The notes beneath the pieces are model-generated. The model did not search any database, had not been told where the DNA came from, and was given only the letters and a program-made list of their open reading frames with translations. The position numbers and the translations under genes are program-made. From Talpa occidentalis (Eukaryota; Chordata; Mammalia; Eulipotyphla; Talpidae), in NCBI RefSeq assembly GCF_014898055.3, contig NW_023601212.1:40660329-40724328 (forward strand): DNA of 64,000 bases, in the 5' to 3' direction. This document shows positions 16,461 through 28,231 of this stretch, piece after piece (position 1 is the first letter of the stretch; each line of letters starts with the position of its first letter).

Positions 16461-16581
16461 TGTTCTGGACATCTCAAATCATGGGCTAACTGGCTCTGGA
16501 TATCCACAGAAGGATGGCGGGGCTCAGGCTGGCCTCAGATAGGGCATGACCCCAAAGAGGAGATCAGAAATGCTCAGACCT

Positions 16582-16692
16582 GGGGCCTCCCCTGGTGGTG
16601 CAGCGGTTGAGCGCTGGGCTGCCAGCCTCTGCAGCGCCAGTTCATTCCCCGGCTGCCAGCAAGGGTCCCACCAAAAAAAAAAAAAAAAAAAA
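16582..16692 (+). mobile_element. Lineage-specific tRNA SINE, short form, sense
   Basis: The tRNA-like head (GGGGCCTCCCCTGGTGGTGC) runs to CGGCTGCCAGCAAGGGTCCCACC and then directly into an A run, so the usual middle and tail are missing. Target-site duplication AGAAATGCTCAGACCT at 16566-16581 and AGAAATACTCAGACCT at 16693-16708 shows that it inserted in this short form. Confidence 0.92.
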
Positions 16693-16917
16693 AGAAATAC
16701 TCAGACCTCGTCCTTGGGCTTGGTCTTATCTGGGTATCCCTTGATGGTCTGCGCAGCTCCACCAGTCGGGCGGCCCTGCTGCCTCTGAGGAGCAGGGGAT
16801 CTTGGTGTAGCAAACACTCTGCTGGGTGAGTTGGAAGTTGTAGTTCAAGGGGAAGAAAGCGCACCCTTATCTGAGCTTGAGATGGCAGAGTGCAGGCCAC
16901 AAATAAACTGGCAGGAA

Positions 16918-16919
<2 letters not shown>

Positions 16920-16971
<52 letters not shown>
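16920..16971. repeat. (GT)n microsatellite
   Basis: About 25 uninterrupted GT units. Confidence 0.97.
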
Positions 16972-16974
<3 letters not shown>

Positions 16975-19429
16975 CTGCAGCAGGAGGGCTGAGCTGTCTA
17001 GATGCACAGGACTTCCTGAGGACTCAGTTTACTTTTTGGCACTGCTAAAAGATGACTGAATTTCCTTTATTCGTGAAATATGCGCTTGGTGAAATTATTG
17101 TGACCAAGACCCTTCTAAGAGTGAGAGAATCTTGCCTGGGACCAGCAGGGTTTGGTGCAGGCCTTGTGATAGCTTCTAGAAGGCACCATCCTGGAGGCTT
17201 GAAGGTGCAGAGATCCATGGGGCAGGCCACATGGGAGGCAGCTTGGGGCCGTGAAGTGGGGCGGGACCCACATTGGCCACCTCCTAGTGTTGCAGTCTTG
17301 GGGTCCAAGAGGGAGGGCCGAGTTGAAGGGCTGAGGGCAGCATGGTTCCCTCTGCAGCAGTTGGGCAGAGGGTACAGCTGAGCTCCCCCTTTCTGCCCAG
17401 GGAAAAAGGTAGCTCCCTCTCCACCCCTTTTTCTCTTTGCCTCATCTCAGGAGCTGCCACGCTTCAGTTATTTTATCCTTCAGTGTCCGATTCAGAAGTC
17501 CTTTCAAAGGCCCCAGCCGTGTCAGCGCAGTGCTCACACAAAAGGCCTCTTTGATTTCTTGTTTGTTTTCATTTGCCAGTGGAGGGGGAGGGGACAGGAG
17601 AGAAAGTGCTTCTGGCTTTTAAAATTTTTATTTGGGTTGCTTCATTCTCAGAGGAGTCGCCTCCCTGGAACTCCCTTCTGAGTTGGGGGCTTTCAGGCTA
17701 GCAGTCTGGGGAGAGGACTGGAGTGGGAAGGAGGTGAGGGCTGCCCACAAGTGAGAGGAGGTGGAGGAGTTGCAGGGGTTTGGGATAGAGTCATTGACTC
17801 ACCCTTCAGCAGTGTTTGCTGGGCCTGAGGGTGGGGAGGTTAGGTTAGAGCCCTTGATGCTTGGGCAGGGAGAGGATGAAGAGTCTGACACTAAACGACA
17901 TCCCCCTCATTAGTCACGTCCCTCACTGAGGCCTCATCATAGCTGTAAAGATGTGAGTGGACCTGAACTTTGACTTTGCCGTGTTTTCCCCTTTGTTGTC
18001 CCAGAGTCTGCTGTCTCCCTCTTGGTTGGATAGGAAGGGGTTAGGGGTCCTTCTAGCATGCACTCCTCTCAGAAATTCTTAATGCTTGAAATACAGACAG
18101 ACCGGAACTCACCACTGTCCATCAGGATGAGGTAGAGGGGTGAGAAGTCTACCCAGCAAGCAGGCAAGCAGTGGTGCTTACAGTCCCGGGATGAGCCCCT
18201 CTCCTCCTGTGCATTGGTTTCTCTGTGTTGTCCAGTTGGAGAGCCATCACAATGTGGGTACCTCTCCCAGAGAACTCAGCCTGGGGGACTTTAAGGGCAG
18301 GTCAGGGCCTCAGTGAGCAAGGAGCTGAGTGTGAAAGGACACTGAGGGGGCCATCTGCATCTGAGGTATGAGATGAGAGGCCCCTAGACCAGTGCCTCTT
18401 GGGGTGTGTACTTTCAACAATGGGGGTGCACCCACATCCTAGTAAGAAGGAGCATAGCCTGTCTGTTGTTGTGCCTGTGTGGAGGCCTGATTGCCAGGGC
18501 TGGGAGGAGAGCTCTGGAGAGCGAGGCTTGGGCAGGTGGTCACGGGCGTCAGCAACAGGGAAGTGTGCCCACTGGGTGAGGGGGGCTCTGCAGGCCCGGT
18601 TGGCAGACGAAAGCAGGAGGCTGGGGGGCTGAGAGATAGATAAATATAGCTGATGGCATTTCTGATGATAGGTTTTTCTTGGCACCAAGGGCACCATGGA
18701 AAACAGCACGACAAACGCCCGGCCTCGCAGGCCGCTGTCGCCATTTTAAGCATGTTTGAGCCGCAGGGCTGCCGGCATTAGAAGAGGGTCCTAACAGGCA
18801 GAGGGGCTGTGGAGGGGAACTGCTTGGGCTGGGCCTTGGCCCCTGAGAGCCTGGGTTCCTTGTTCCATCTGTGTGGACATCTAATACCTGATTTCTTGGT
18901 CCTCTAGGAATTTTTAAAAATATTTTGGGGTTGCTCTTTGTGGATCTACCTCCCAAATGACTGAATCCCCCACCAGCTACTGTAGCCTATCTCTGTGGGA
19001 GGTGTTCTGTCTCTTCTCCCCACTTTTGATATCTTAATGATGACCTGGCGTGCCACTACCCCAGAGTACCAGACCACTTTTTGTTGTTTGGGGGACAGCC
19101 AATGACTTAATGGGCACCTCTTTGTCCAGGTTCCCAGCAACTTCTTTTTCCCTCGTGATGGGGCAGGGCACGCGTTTGGTCCACATTCCTGCTTTAAATC
19201 CATTTTTCCACTGAAGGCCAAGTGTGACTGAGGCACCGTACTAAGTCCTGTCTGGGTATTAACCACCCAGTTTCTCATACAGAGTCTAACTTGAAACCCA
19301 TGCTCCCAAATACATGTGTGTGCATTCGAGCAATATGCATGGGGTTTCATTGTGTGTAGTGAGGAACTAGTAAGCCAGACCCAGGGACCCAGGAGGCTTC
19401 CTGGGAGATGACTTATATGAACTGTACCT
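16972..19429. other. Intron 2, unique noncoding sequence
   Basis: No exon, RNA gene or clear repeat was found. A YY1-like word (AAAATGGCGAC on the minus strand) lies near 18739-18750. Open frames in the area are short and featureless. Confidence 0.45.
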
Positions 19430-19612
19430 TGAAAGTTGCTGAGCACTTAAGTCCTTTTTGTCAGTTACCTGAGTTTCCTGGGAGCTGATTCTGTCCTCAC
19501 AATGGTTGAGTGATAGAGAAGGGCAGGTATTTTTATCCCCACCCAAGTACAGAGATGTCAAGAGCTCCCACTCCCATGATGAACTTCTGGAAGAAGAACC
19601 CAGGTTCCCGGT
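19430..19612 (-). mobile_element. MIR SINE fragment
   Basis: The pattern GAGCACTTAAGTCC, then GGCAGGTATTTTTATCCCCA, then GAAGAACCCAGGTTCC is the complement of the MIR core order. The copy is heavily diverged. Confidence 0.6.
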
Positions 19613-20113
19613 CACTGAGCACCAGGCTTCTCTGAGCCAGCCTCACCATTCCTTGATTGTCACCAGATTGCTGGCCTGGGTGGAGTCTCAGAGGAGAAAG
19701 TTGTGTGAGTGCCCACTGGAGCCAGTACCATCCCTGGGGTCTCCAGTGCTGTCTAGGAGGGGCTGGAGCCCAGCTTGTGCTCTGTACATGGGCTTCCTCA
19801 GCTGCTGAGCTAATGAGTCAGGTGGAGACAAAGGGGGTCCTGGTGCTGTCCTTGACACGGAGCCTCCTCCCTATCTGGAACCAGAGAGATAGTATGCTAG
19901 CATAGATGAGGCAGGTAGCTGAATGACCCCTGTGCAGTCATTTGTCTTAGAGCTCCCAGGAAGGCAGGTATGGAGTGTAGGACGTTCAGGCGACGGGCCA
20001 GGTTGGTCCGGGCCTGGCTAATATGTCCTCTGGATCTTGGGATCCCAGATCCTTGCTGTCATTTCCTTTTCCTAGGAGTCTTCTTGGACTCTTAGTTTGA
20101 AATTAAAATAGAA

Positions 20114-20378
20114 GGGGCCTCCCTGGTGGCACAAGAGGTTAAGTCACAGTGCCGTCACCTCTACCGCCTGAGTTTGATTGCGGACCAGGGAGCTGACCCA
20201 CATGGTGCAGCAGACCTCTCCTGTCTCACCCGCTGTGCCCCTCAGCAGTGCATTTCAGTGGATCTGCCTGTTCTGCTCCCCACTCTGTCTCTGGTGAATC
20301 CTTTCACCCCCTTCTCCCACATCTGGCCTATACCCCAGTTCTTGTATGCATAAATGGATAGAAATAAACCTTTAAAAA
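20114..20378 (+). mobile_element. Lineage-specific tRNA SINE, full length, sense
   Basis: The head AGGGGCCTCCCTGGTGGCAC is at the left. The body includes CAGACCTCTCCTGTC and CCCCTCAGCAGTGCATTTCA, and the tail ends TTCTTGTATGCATAAATGG followed by an A-rich end. Flanking AATTAAAATA-like text on both sides is a probable target duplication. Confidence 0.9.
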
Positions 20379-20637
20379 AATTAAAAATAATTATCCGAAT
20401 TAACCAGATGATCACTGGAAGTTTTATAATCATCTGCTCTTCTTTGTCTTTTATTCCCTTTTGCATAGATTCTCACCCCTTAATCTTTTCTTAAAGTTGG
20501 AAAATGTGGGGCTGTATAGATAAGAACTCAGTACATGCTAAGGGGCTGGTCTTTGTGAGAGGATATCTCACAGCTAGTTCCTCTGTTGCTGGTAAGATAG
20601 GATTTAGTGTCTTAACCCTAGTGTCAGCTCCCACAGA

Positions 20638-20852
20638 GCAGGGTTTCTCAACCCTGGCGCTGTTGACATTTGGACCAGATCATTCTGTGTCATGGGGTCT
20701 CTCCTGTGCATTGTAGGGTGGGTAGCAGCATCTCTAGCCTCGACCCTCTAGGTGCTAATTACAACCCCTGACCCCAAGTGTGACAACCAAATATGTCTCC
20801 AGATATTCCAGTGTCCCTGGGGACAGAATTGCCCCTGCTGACAACCTCTGGT
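20638..20852 (-). mobile_element. MER20 (hAT-Charlie DNA transposon)
   Basis: A near-complete reversed copy, running from GGGTTTCTCAACCCTGGCGC through CAAATATGTCTCCAGATATT to GCCCCTGCTGACAACC. MER20 is a non-autonomous eutherian element of about 220 bp. Confidence 0.88.
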
Positions 20853-21261
20853 TCAGAAGAAACAGAAGGATTCAGATAGAATGTTGCTTGTGTTCTTGTC
20901 TCTCCAACTTAGGGCCTCAGTTACTTTTTCTCACTTGGCAACAGAGCCTCTGAATCCTGTTGACACCTTACAGCTCCCCTTTCCCGACAATAGAACCCTT
21001 GGCTGAAGCTTCCTGGGGGCTCCTCCTCCCTGTGGGCATCATGAGTCCACCTGAGTCTCCTGCAGAACAGCCCTCATGAAGTCTTGCGTCCTGGTCTACT
21101 TGTGCCTGGGCTGCTGATTGGGGGACAGGGAGTAGATCTGACTCTCAGGGGGCCCAGGCCTGTTTGGTGAGCCGGTGGTCCTCGGAGGCCCATCCTAGAC
21201 CCCAGAGAGCAGCAGACCTTTGTTTCTACAGTACAGGATGCAGAGACCAGAGCTGTCACCT

Positions 21262-21600
21262 GAGCCTTAGCACTACTCTTTGTAAGTGATGTATTTGATT
21301 TATATTATAAAAGAATTATAGTAGTAAAACACATTCTTTGTAAAAAATTCGAACAATAGAGAAATGTTAAGAGACAGATGGGCTCCCTAAACCATCCTCC
21401 CGCGCCTGAGAGAAACTCACTTCCCAGATCCCTGTAGGTTCTCCTAATTTTTTTCATCAATTTGTATATCACATAACTTTTAGATACAGACATTTCTATT
21501 TTAAGAGTAAATGGTGTACTTGGGCTAGTTGAATTGACTCTGTCAAGTGCTATGATCTTCAGCTTTCCCAGTGCCCTGCTGTTTCTGGCCCATGCCCTCA
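21262..21600. mobile_element. Old L1 3'-end-like fragment
   Basis: A/T-rich text including AAACACATTCTTTGTAAAAA, CAATAGAGAAATGTTAAGAG and CAATTTGTATATCACATAAC is of the L1M 3' UTR kind. Boundaries and subfamily are unsure. Confidence 0.5.
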
Positions 21601-22224
21601 TCACCCCAGATGCAGAACCTGTTCTCTATCCCCCCACCCCCCCCCCGTGACTTTTTCTGCCTGTACTTCCTGATATCCCTGCACCCCAAGTGGCCCCCCA
21701 AGGGGGCCCAGGCACCAATGAGCTGTGGCAGCCATTGAGGGAAAGAGGGACCGCTGAGAAGTGGCCTGCTTGTCTGTGCCTGGCGTGGCCCGGCCCATCT
21801 CCTTTGGAGCCACTTTCCCAGCTCTTTCGTGGAGAAAGCTTTCTTGCTGTGTGAGGTTGACCCTCTGCCAACTGGCCTGGCATCCTGGAGCCTTTTCTAG
21901 ACCCTACAGGTTCCTTCCAGGGGCAGCTACTCCTGCTGCTTTTTTCCATTCTTAAAATGGGGGGTGAAGTATCCCTAGTTTTCCAGGACTTATCTCATCA
22001 TAATTCTTTGTTTCAGGCTTAAAAAGGCCAGGGCTGGCATGAAGCAGGAGAAGGACTGGAGATAGCTTTGCTCCTGTGTGTGCTGATGGGGAGGGAACTG
22101 CTAGTGACAGCTGGGAGTAGGGTGACACCTGGTGACTCTTATGGACGGGTAGAGTGTGCTGAGAGATCAGGAGATCCCTGGAGGCGGCCTGCAGGAGGCC
22201 GGCTGAGTACAGCCCTTGGGGAAT

Positions 22225-22445
22225 GTGTCCTTATTATGCCTGCAGATTATATCCCCATTAGCACATAATTATTATATAATGGGCGTTATTGCATAATGCC
22301 AATTATATAACACATGGCCCAGAATACAGAGGGGGAGTGTAATAAGTGTATATCCTCTGGCTATAAATAGCCAGCAGCTCCACACTGAATCTGTGGTCAC
22401 ACCAGAGCCACCTTATAAATACCCAGCGCTGGGCTATAAATTTCT
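22225..22445. promoter_or_regulatory. A/T-rich element cluster with MEF2/TATA-like sites
   Basis: CTATAAATAG at 22361-22370 fits the MEF2 consensus YTAWWWWTAR and lies in the near-palindrome GGCTATAAATAGCC. Two more TATAAAT words follow (near 22413 and 22435). An A/T-rich segment at 22245-22312 with repeated ATTATATAA words and an NFI half site (TGCCAA) precedes them. It is free of recognisable transposons. Confidence 0.4.
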
Positions 22446-24696
22446 GAGTGGTGACGTAGGCAGTCATGGTACCTAGTTAGGGGTGGTAGGAGGGACCTGC
22501 TGCCCCACCTGGCCACATGACATCATTGTTTCCCTAGTTACAGGAATGTGCCTTAGAGGGTGGGGGGACTAAGAGAGGAGTAGCCTTTAAAGGGATTGGG
22601 GTATGGGGAGAGTGTTGAGCCTGCGGATGATTGGGGTGGGGCACCCTGAGGCGGGAACTGGGTGGGGTAGGGGGGAAGGTGATATGAGTATTCAACCCAG
22701 CCAGCTCCAGCAGGAAACTCCACTTGCTCTCATCTTTTCTTTAGATGGTCTCAGGTCCCCTCCCTGTGTGAGGTTGGTCATGTTGGCGAATGGTGTCTCC
22801 CCATCGGTCCCTCTCCTTGGTGACATTGCCGAGCCTTGGGTGCAAGTTGCTGAGAGGGAGTTGAGTGTGGGCAAACTGCAGCTCCATGCCCTAGTGATGT
22901 CCTCCCCAGGGTGGGGCTGTTTCCCTGACCAGTGGTTTTAAGCCAATTTCGGCATTAGTAATATAAAAAATATGTGAGCAATCTGGCGCGTCTCAAAGAG
23001 CCTCGTGGAAGTCATGACGCTAGGAGAAAAAGGAGACAAGAATAATATTGGCCTCAGAAGAAGCAGTGGGGTAGGCTGTAATTTTTTTAGGTGTATGAGA
23101 AGTAGTCATGGGGCAGTGAAGAGCTAATTCTCAAATCCCTGAGGATAGAGAAGGAGATGTCATTTGTTGGCAGATGGGGGGATTGAAGTTAGTTGAGAGG
23201 GAAGGAGGGTGATTGACTAACTCATCCCAGTTTGCCCAGGAGTTTCCTGGTTTCAGCATTGAAAGTCCCTAGTCTTGGGAAACCCCTCTGTCCCTACAAA
23301 TAGGGCTGGTTGGTTTACCCTAAAACATTGATTTTCTTCCCAGGGAACATTTGGCAACATGGTAGATGCTTTTGGTTAGCAGCATCTCTGGCCTCGCCCC
23401 ATTAGGGAAGGATGGTACTGTTAGCATTTAATAAGCTAAGTCCTATGCACAGGACAGTGTCTCAGAAAAGGATCATTTAATCCAAATGTCAATGGTGGCA
23501 GGTCAAAGAACTCTGCCATGGAGGGACAGGAAATGGAACCTGTGTCTTTCTCTCCCAGGGGCCCTTGCTGCTCTGTTTTCCATGCTTTGATTGGTAGTGT
23601 GTAGGGTTCTGGGATTGGGAGACCGTTTCTGGGGAATCATGGGGCTTTGAGAGGGTCCTTTGCAGCTGAGATCACACTGAGAGTAAGCCCTGCCAGACAC
23701 CATGGCTCTGGGGTGGATCTTTTGCCCATAATTAAAAAAAAAAAAAAAGGAAAAATCATTAAACAGTGATCCTTTACTGCTTGGGTCATTGTTACTGCTT
23801 ACCAGAGTACCCAAGAGGTAAAATCTGCCTGCTTTCCCCACCTTTCAGAACAGCTCTTCCTCAGTAGATCTAAGTGGGCCACTGTGGATTCTGGACCTAC
23901 AGGGCCCCCTGTTGTGCCAGTCCCAGAGCCAGGGCTGCTTCCCTAAAAGTCTGCTTTGCAGACTTCCCAGCAACCAGAGCAGGCCTCTGCCACCCAAATA
24001 AACTTAACAAGCGGGAGCTGAATCCTTTTGTGGCATCTGGCTTCTAAGCTACCTGATGTCCGTTATAGCAGATTACTCTTTATACAACATACATAGAATA
24101 TAGTCACAAGAATATAGCAAACACTTTCATTCTCACCTGTATTTAGTACCTGTCTAATTTACCTGTCTAATTTACTATCTGGCTGCAGATTACCTGGCTC
24201 CTTCCAGCCCTTACCACATGTGTAGTATGATGGCCCATTGGGTCATTGTTTCTGAGACAGGACCTGCAGACAATGTCCTAGATGGTGGTGTAGTGGTTTG
24301 GACTGCACCTGGCAATTACCAGAGCAGGGGTATCAGCTGGGTTGTGGGCTGCCGTCTTGCACATTGGGTTCAACTTTTGATCTTGGCCTCAGAATCAAGA
24401 TAGCTAATGGACATGGATGGGAAGGCAGGCCCCACGGGTCTGCAGGCAAGGCCCTGCCTGTAATGCCAAGAGGAACTCTGTGGGGAACTGTGCTGACTTC
24501 GAACACAAAGGCCACTGCGCCACAGAGTAGTAATCCTCAGGGTGTTGCCAGCTTAAGAGATATGGCTAAGGGAGAGGCCCCAGCCTGGAGGACGGGCCAG
24601 ATTTCTCTCATTTATTTATGGTATCATGGTTTATAAAGTGGGCCCGACACACAGATATCTGGGCATAGTTTCAAATACATGCATTTTTTTTAAATT
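22446..24696. other. Intron 2 noncoding; degraded MER20 and a small tandem duplication
   Basis: A diverged MER20 (plus) covers about 23325-23465. A 13-bp unit (CTGTCTAATTTAC) is tandemly repeated near 24150-24177. A tRNA-SINE-like opening near 24285 is too diverged to classify. No exon was seen. Confidence 0.45.
23325..23465 (+). mobile_element. MER20, degraded
   Basis: GGGAACATTTGGCAACATGG and AGCAGCATCTCTGGCCTCGC, followed by CACAGGACAGTGTC, follow the MER20 order. Confidence 0.6.

Positions 24697-24697
<1 letters not shown>

Positions 24698-24741
<44 letters not shown>
24698..24741. repeat. (AC)n microsatellite
   Basis: About 22 uninterrupted AC units following an A/T-rich stretch. Confidence 0.96.
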
Positions 24742-24745
<4 letters not shown>

Positions 24746-25198
24746 CTGTTCAAGCCCTGCTGCCACCCAGGAGTGTTCCCAGCCACTTGGGATAGTAACT
24801 GAGGATGATGGACTTGAAGCCACCATCTAATATTAGATTTTGTAAGTCAGAGATTCATTAATACAATTACTCAGTTGCCAGCCTGGCTTGGCAAGACCTC
24901 TTGAATTGTGTTCCTCTCCAACAAAGTACTCCAGCTGCAGGGATGCCCCTGGTGAGCTCATTCCCTTGTTTCTGGATAGTGGGCAAAGGCAAGTATCAGC
25001 TTCCCTGGTGCTCCCTCCCTGGGAGAGGCTGAGTGCTCCCACGGTGGCACAACCTCCCTTTATGTGTCTCCTCACAGAACAGGCACTCAGGAGAGTCTGA
25101 GGCAAAAGTGAACAGTCAGCTGGTGACGCCCATTTTTATTCCAGGTGCATCCAGGCTTGACTGGGGGCTCGGTAATTTTGCTTCTCTGTGACACTTTG
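24742..25198. other. Intron 2 noncoding sequence between repeats
   Basis: Nothing recognised; unique-looking text. Confidence 0.4.
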
Positions 25199-25209
25199 CA
25201 CCTAATTTT

Positions 25210-25554
25210 TTTTTAATACCTTTAACATTTTTTTAATTTTTATTTATTTATTTTTTTTATAGAGGCATGTTTTTCATTTATTTATTTATTTGTTTGTTTG
25301 TTTATACATGCACTGGGTACAGTCAGAAGCACGGGAGGGTGAGAGAATTCACCAGAGCCAGAGCGGGGAGCAGAGCAGGCAGAAGGATCGAAATTCACTG
25401 CTGAGGGGAGCAGTGGGCGGCAGGAGAGGTCTGCGCGCCATGTGGGACCCTCCTCCGGTGGCCAGGGAGCAGCCGGGCATCGAACCGGCGCCGCAGAGGC
25501 TGCGGGCAGCTTCGCAACCCAGCGCTCAACCTCTGCGCCACCGGGGAGGCCCCA
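25210..25554 (-). mobile_element. Lineage-specific tRNA SINE, antisense, intact head
   Basis: The copy is bounded by target duplication CACCTAATTTT at 25199-25209 and 25555-25565. It carries an expanded TTTATTTATTTATT/TTTGTTTG tail on the left and a well-kept head ending CGCCACCGGGGAGGCCC. The B-box complement ATCGAACCGGCG is intact, suggesting a fairly young insertion. Confidence 0.94.
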
Positions 25555-25938
25555 CACCTAATTTTGTAGGTTTCTTTTGATAGACTGGCATCTTGGAACT
25601 GGGATAATGTTTTATCTGCCTTTACATCTGTCTCTCACCCAACATATAGTTTTATATATATATCCCTACAAACCCCTTTTGAATGTTGAATTATTGTCAG
25701 ATGGGGTGTAGCCCATCCTTGAGGTGATGCAAGGGCATAAAATGGAATAAAAGCCAGAACTGGGGCTGGTGAAGGAAGGGAGAGAGAGTAGGGGCGAGCG
25801 ATTGGTGTGCTTTCTGAGTGGGCATCTTGAGGGGAGAATCTTGACAGATGAGGAACAGTAGATGCTTCCAGAACGCTGGAAGGAATGTAGTTGGCAAGTG
25901 AGAAACTGTGGGTTAATGGGCTAAAAGGAACTTAGTTT

Positions 25939-26221
25939 TGTTTTGTTTTTTTTTTTAAAAGATTTATTTATTTATGTATACAAGTACCGGGGTGCAGGCC
26001 AGAGGTTTGGGGGGTGGTGAGAGGATTCACCAGAGACAGAGTGGGGAACAGAACAGGCAGATTGACTGAAATACACTGCTGAGGGGAGCAGCGGGGGAGA
26101 CAGGAGAGGTCTGCTGCGCCATGTGGATAGCTCCCTGCCTGGAGATCGAACTCATGCTGCAGTGGCAGAGACAGACAGACTCATAGGCTGTGTCTTAACC
26201 CCTTGCGCCACCAGGGAGGCC
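25939..26221 (-). mobile_element. Lineage-specific tRNA SINE, antisense
   Basis: The target duplication CTAAAAGGAACTTAGTTT is perfect over 18 bp (25921-25938 and 26222-26239). The copy runs from the T run and AAAAGATTTATTTATTTATG to GCGCCACCAGGGAGGCC. Confidence 0.95.
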
Positions 26222-26239
26222 CTAAAAGGAACTTAGTTT

Positions 26240-27354
26240 CTCGTAAAACTTTTTTCCCTTTTTATGGGGATGAGGACATCAGGAAAATAGGGAAAGAGCC
26301 ACCTTCTTATTGCCCCTTCCTCCATGCCATGTTCCCCTGTGAGAGGGGCCAGTGCTGGGTGGGCCACAGGCCCTGGCTCAGCTGCCTCACTACCACCCGG
26401 GTCTTCCCTCTGTCTCCTTGGCTGGCCCTACTAGACAGAAGGAGTGTTCCCACCCACCGTCTGGCCACGACGCACCACATAGTCTCTGTAGCCCAGTCCT
26501 CCACAGACACATCCCCTGGGCTCCCTGAGCTCACTGGGGACAGGACCTGCTCCCCCACCAGATCGTCCCCACCTCACTAGCCTGGAGGATGCCCTGCAGC
26601 ATGAGTTGGCAGAGAGTGGCCCTGGGCCCTTTGGGATTGTTTGCCTTTTACTGAGGGGCTCTCCCTCACATCCTTTCCTTTTCTCAGAAGCCCAGTACCC
26701 CAGACCCCTCTTGTGGATGTGGATTTGGACCTGTGACTGGCTCTTCCTTCCCTCTGTCTACTGGGGACCCCTCTGGCCCTCATCCTCCCAAATGGAGATG
26801 ACTGTCATCCCCCAGCTGCTACTTGGGCTCCCAGCTCTGGTGACTAGGTTTGATTCTTAACAGTAAATTATTAAACAGTGCATTTCTTACTCTGAGCAGC
26901 CACGTTCCTGGGGCTGTTGCCTCTTTACTTGTTTGTCTCAGAACTTTGAGTCTGTCCTGCTTGTTTTCGAGTGAGTTCCCAGTTCTCTCACTGCATCTTA
27001 AGATTCTCCAGTTAGCTACTTTCTTCCTGGTCCTGAACCTCTTTCCTCAGGCCCCAGATTCCTGTCTTTGGCTTTCACATCTACTCTCTCCAAAGCCCCT
27101 TGCCCATTGAAAGGGTGGCCCTGGCGCCCAATCTCAGGAGTGTGGCATGCTGCATCTTGACACTGTTTGGGATTTTGCCCTCTTCCTGCAGTCTTTTGGG
27201 CTGAAGTCCACTTGAATGTGAAAGTTCCAGAGGCCAAGGCCAGCCCATCTTGCAGACGGAGCCTGACCCACCGGGCTGTGGCTTGTATGCTCCTCCACCA
27301 TCTGGGGACAGCTACATGCATCCAGTCTCACTTGCCCACTATGTTTTAAAGGCA
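26240..27354. other. Intron 2, unique noncoding sequence
   Basis: No exon or repeat recognised; short chance open frames only. Confidence 0.4.
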
Positions 27355-27700
27355 TTTTTCTGATTATGAGACTAGGGCACATTCATCCTAAAAATACCAA
27401 GTACAACATCCAGGGGGTAAATAAAAATTATCAAAATTCTACCACTTAACCATTATTAACCTTTTGTTGCATTTTTTCCCATGCTTATTCATGCACATAA
27501 ATACATGTTTTAAATTATAGCTCATGATAAAAAATACTATTGGGTGCTACTTTTAAATCTTAACACCGTTTTGTTTTCTCCCATGTCCACTTTTTCAAAA
27601 ACTAATTTTTGGTGGCTTAGCATCTTTTCCTATTCACTGTATTACCCTTAATTTCCAACATTTTTAGTGACTTCTGTCCCTTTTTGTTTTGGAAACGAGA
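27355..27700. mobile_element. Old L1 3'-end-like fragment
   Basis: A/T-rich text with CCACTTAACCATTATTAACC and ATTCATGCACATAAATACAT is typical of diverged L1M 3' regions. Edges are uncertain. Confidence 0.5.
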
Positions 27701-27948
27701 AATTACCCTTTAAGACAAATGTAGTAGTTGCTTATTTAAAAAATACAGACATGCATTTCGAGCGGCTGCACAAGACTTGACGTGCCAACATTGATATAAT
27801 CTCCCCTCTGTTGAAGCCTTTAACTTGTCCCTTCTCCTGTGATGGATGTCCTGGCGCCCTAAGCCTTGCAGCCATGTGTATGGACTGCAGACAAGGATTC
27901 TTAGCAGCTGAATTACCAGGCAGAGGAGATAGGCTCTCCTGGATTCTT

Positions 27949-28216
27949 TTTTTTTTTCTTTTCTCAAAGATTTATTTATACAAGCGCTGGGTATAGTCAG
28001 AAGCGTGGGAGGGTGAGAGAATTCACCAGAGCCAGAGCGGGAAACAGAACAGGCAGACTTACTGAAATACACAGCTGAGGGGAGCAGCGAACATGGCAGG
28101 AGAGGTCTGCGCACCATGTGGGTCCCTCACCCAGCAGCCGGGGATCGAACCGGCGCTACAGAGGCTGCAGGCAGTTCACAGCCCAGCGCTCAACCGCTGC
28201 GCCACCAGGGAGGCCC
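27949..28216 (-). mobile_element. Lineage-specific tRNA SINE, antisense, best-preserved head
   Basis: The target duplication CTCTCCTGGATTCTT is perfect (27934-27948 and 28217-28231). The head complement includes ATCGAACCGGC (B box) and AACCGCTGCGCCACCAGGGA (A box). Confidence 0.96.
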
Positions 28217-28231
28217 CTCTCCTGGATTCTT

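Noticed and set aside
25530..25554. CTCF-like motif in SINE heads (CCACCAGGGAGGCC)
   Set aside because: The register after CCACCAGGG is off by one base and three consensus positions fail.
28139..28216. tRNA gene suggested by intact A and B boxes
   Set aside because: It is the head of a tRNA-derived SINE with target duplications and does not fold as a complete tRNA by inspection.
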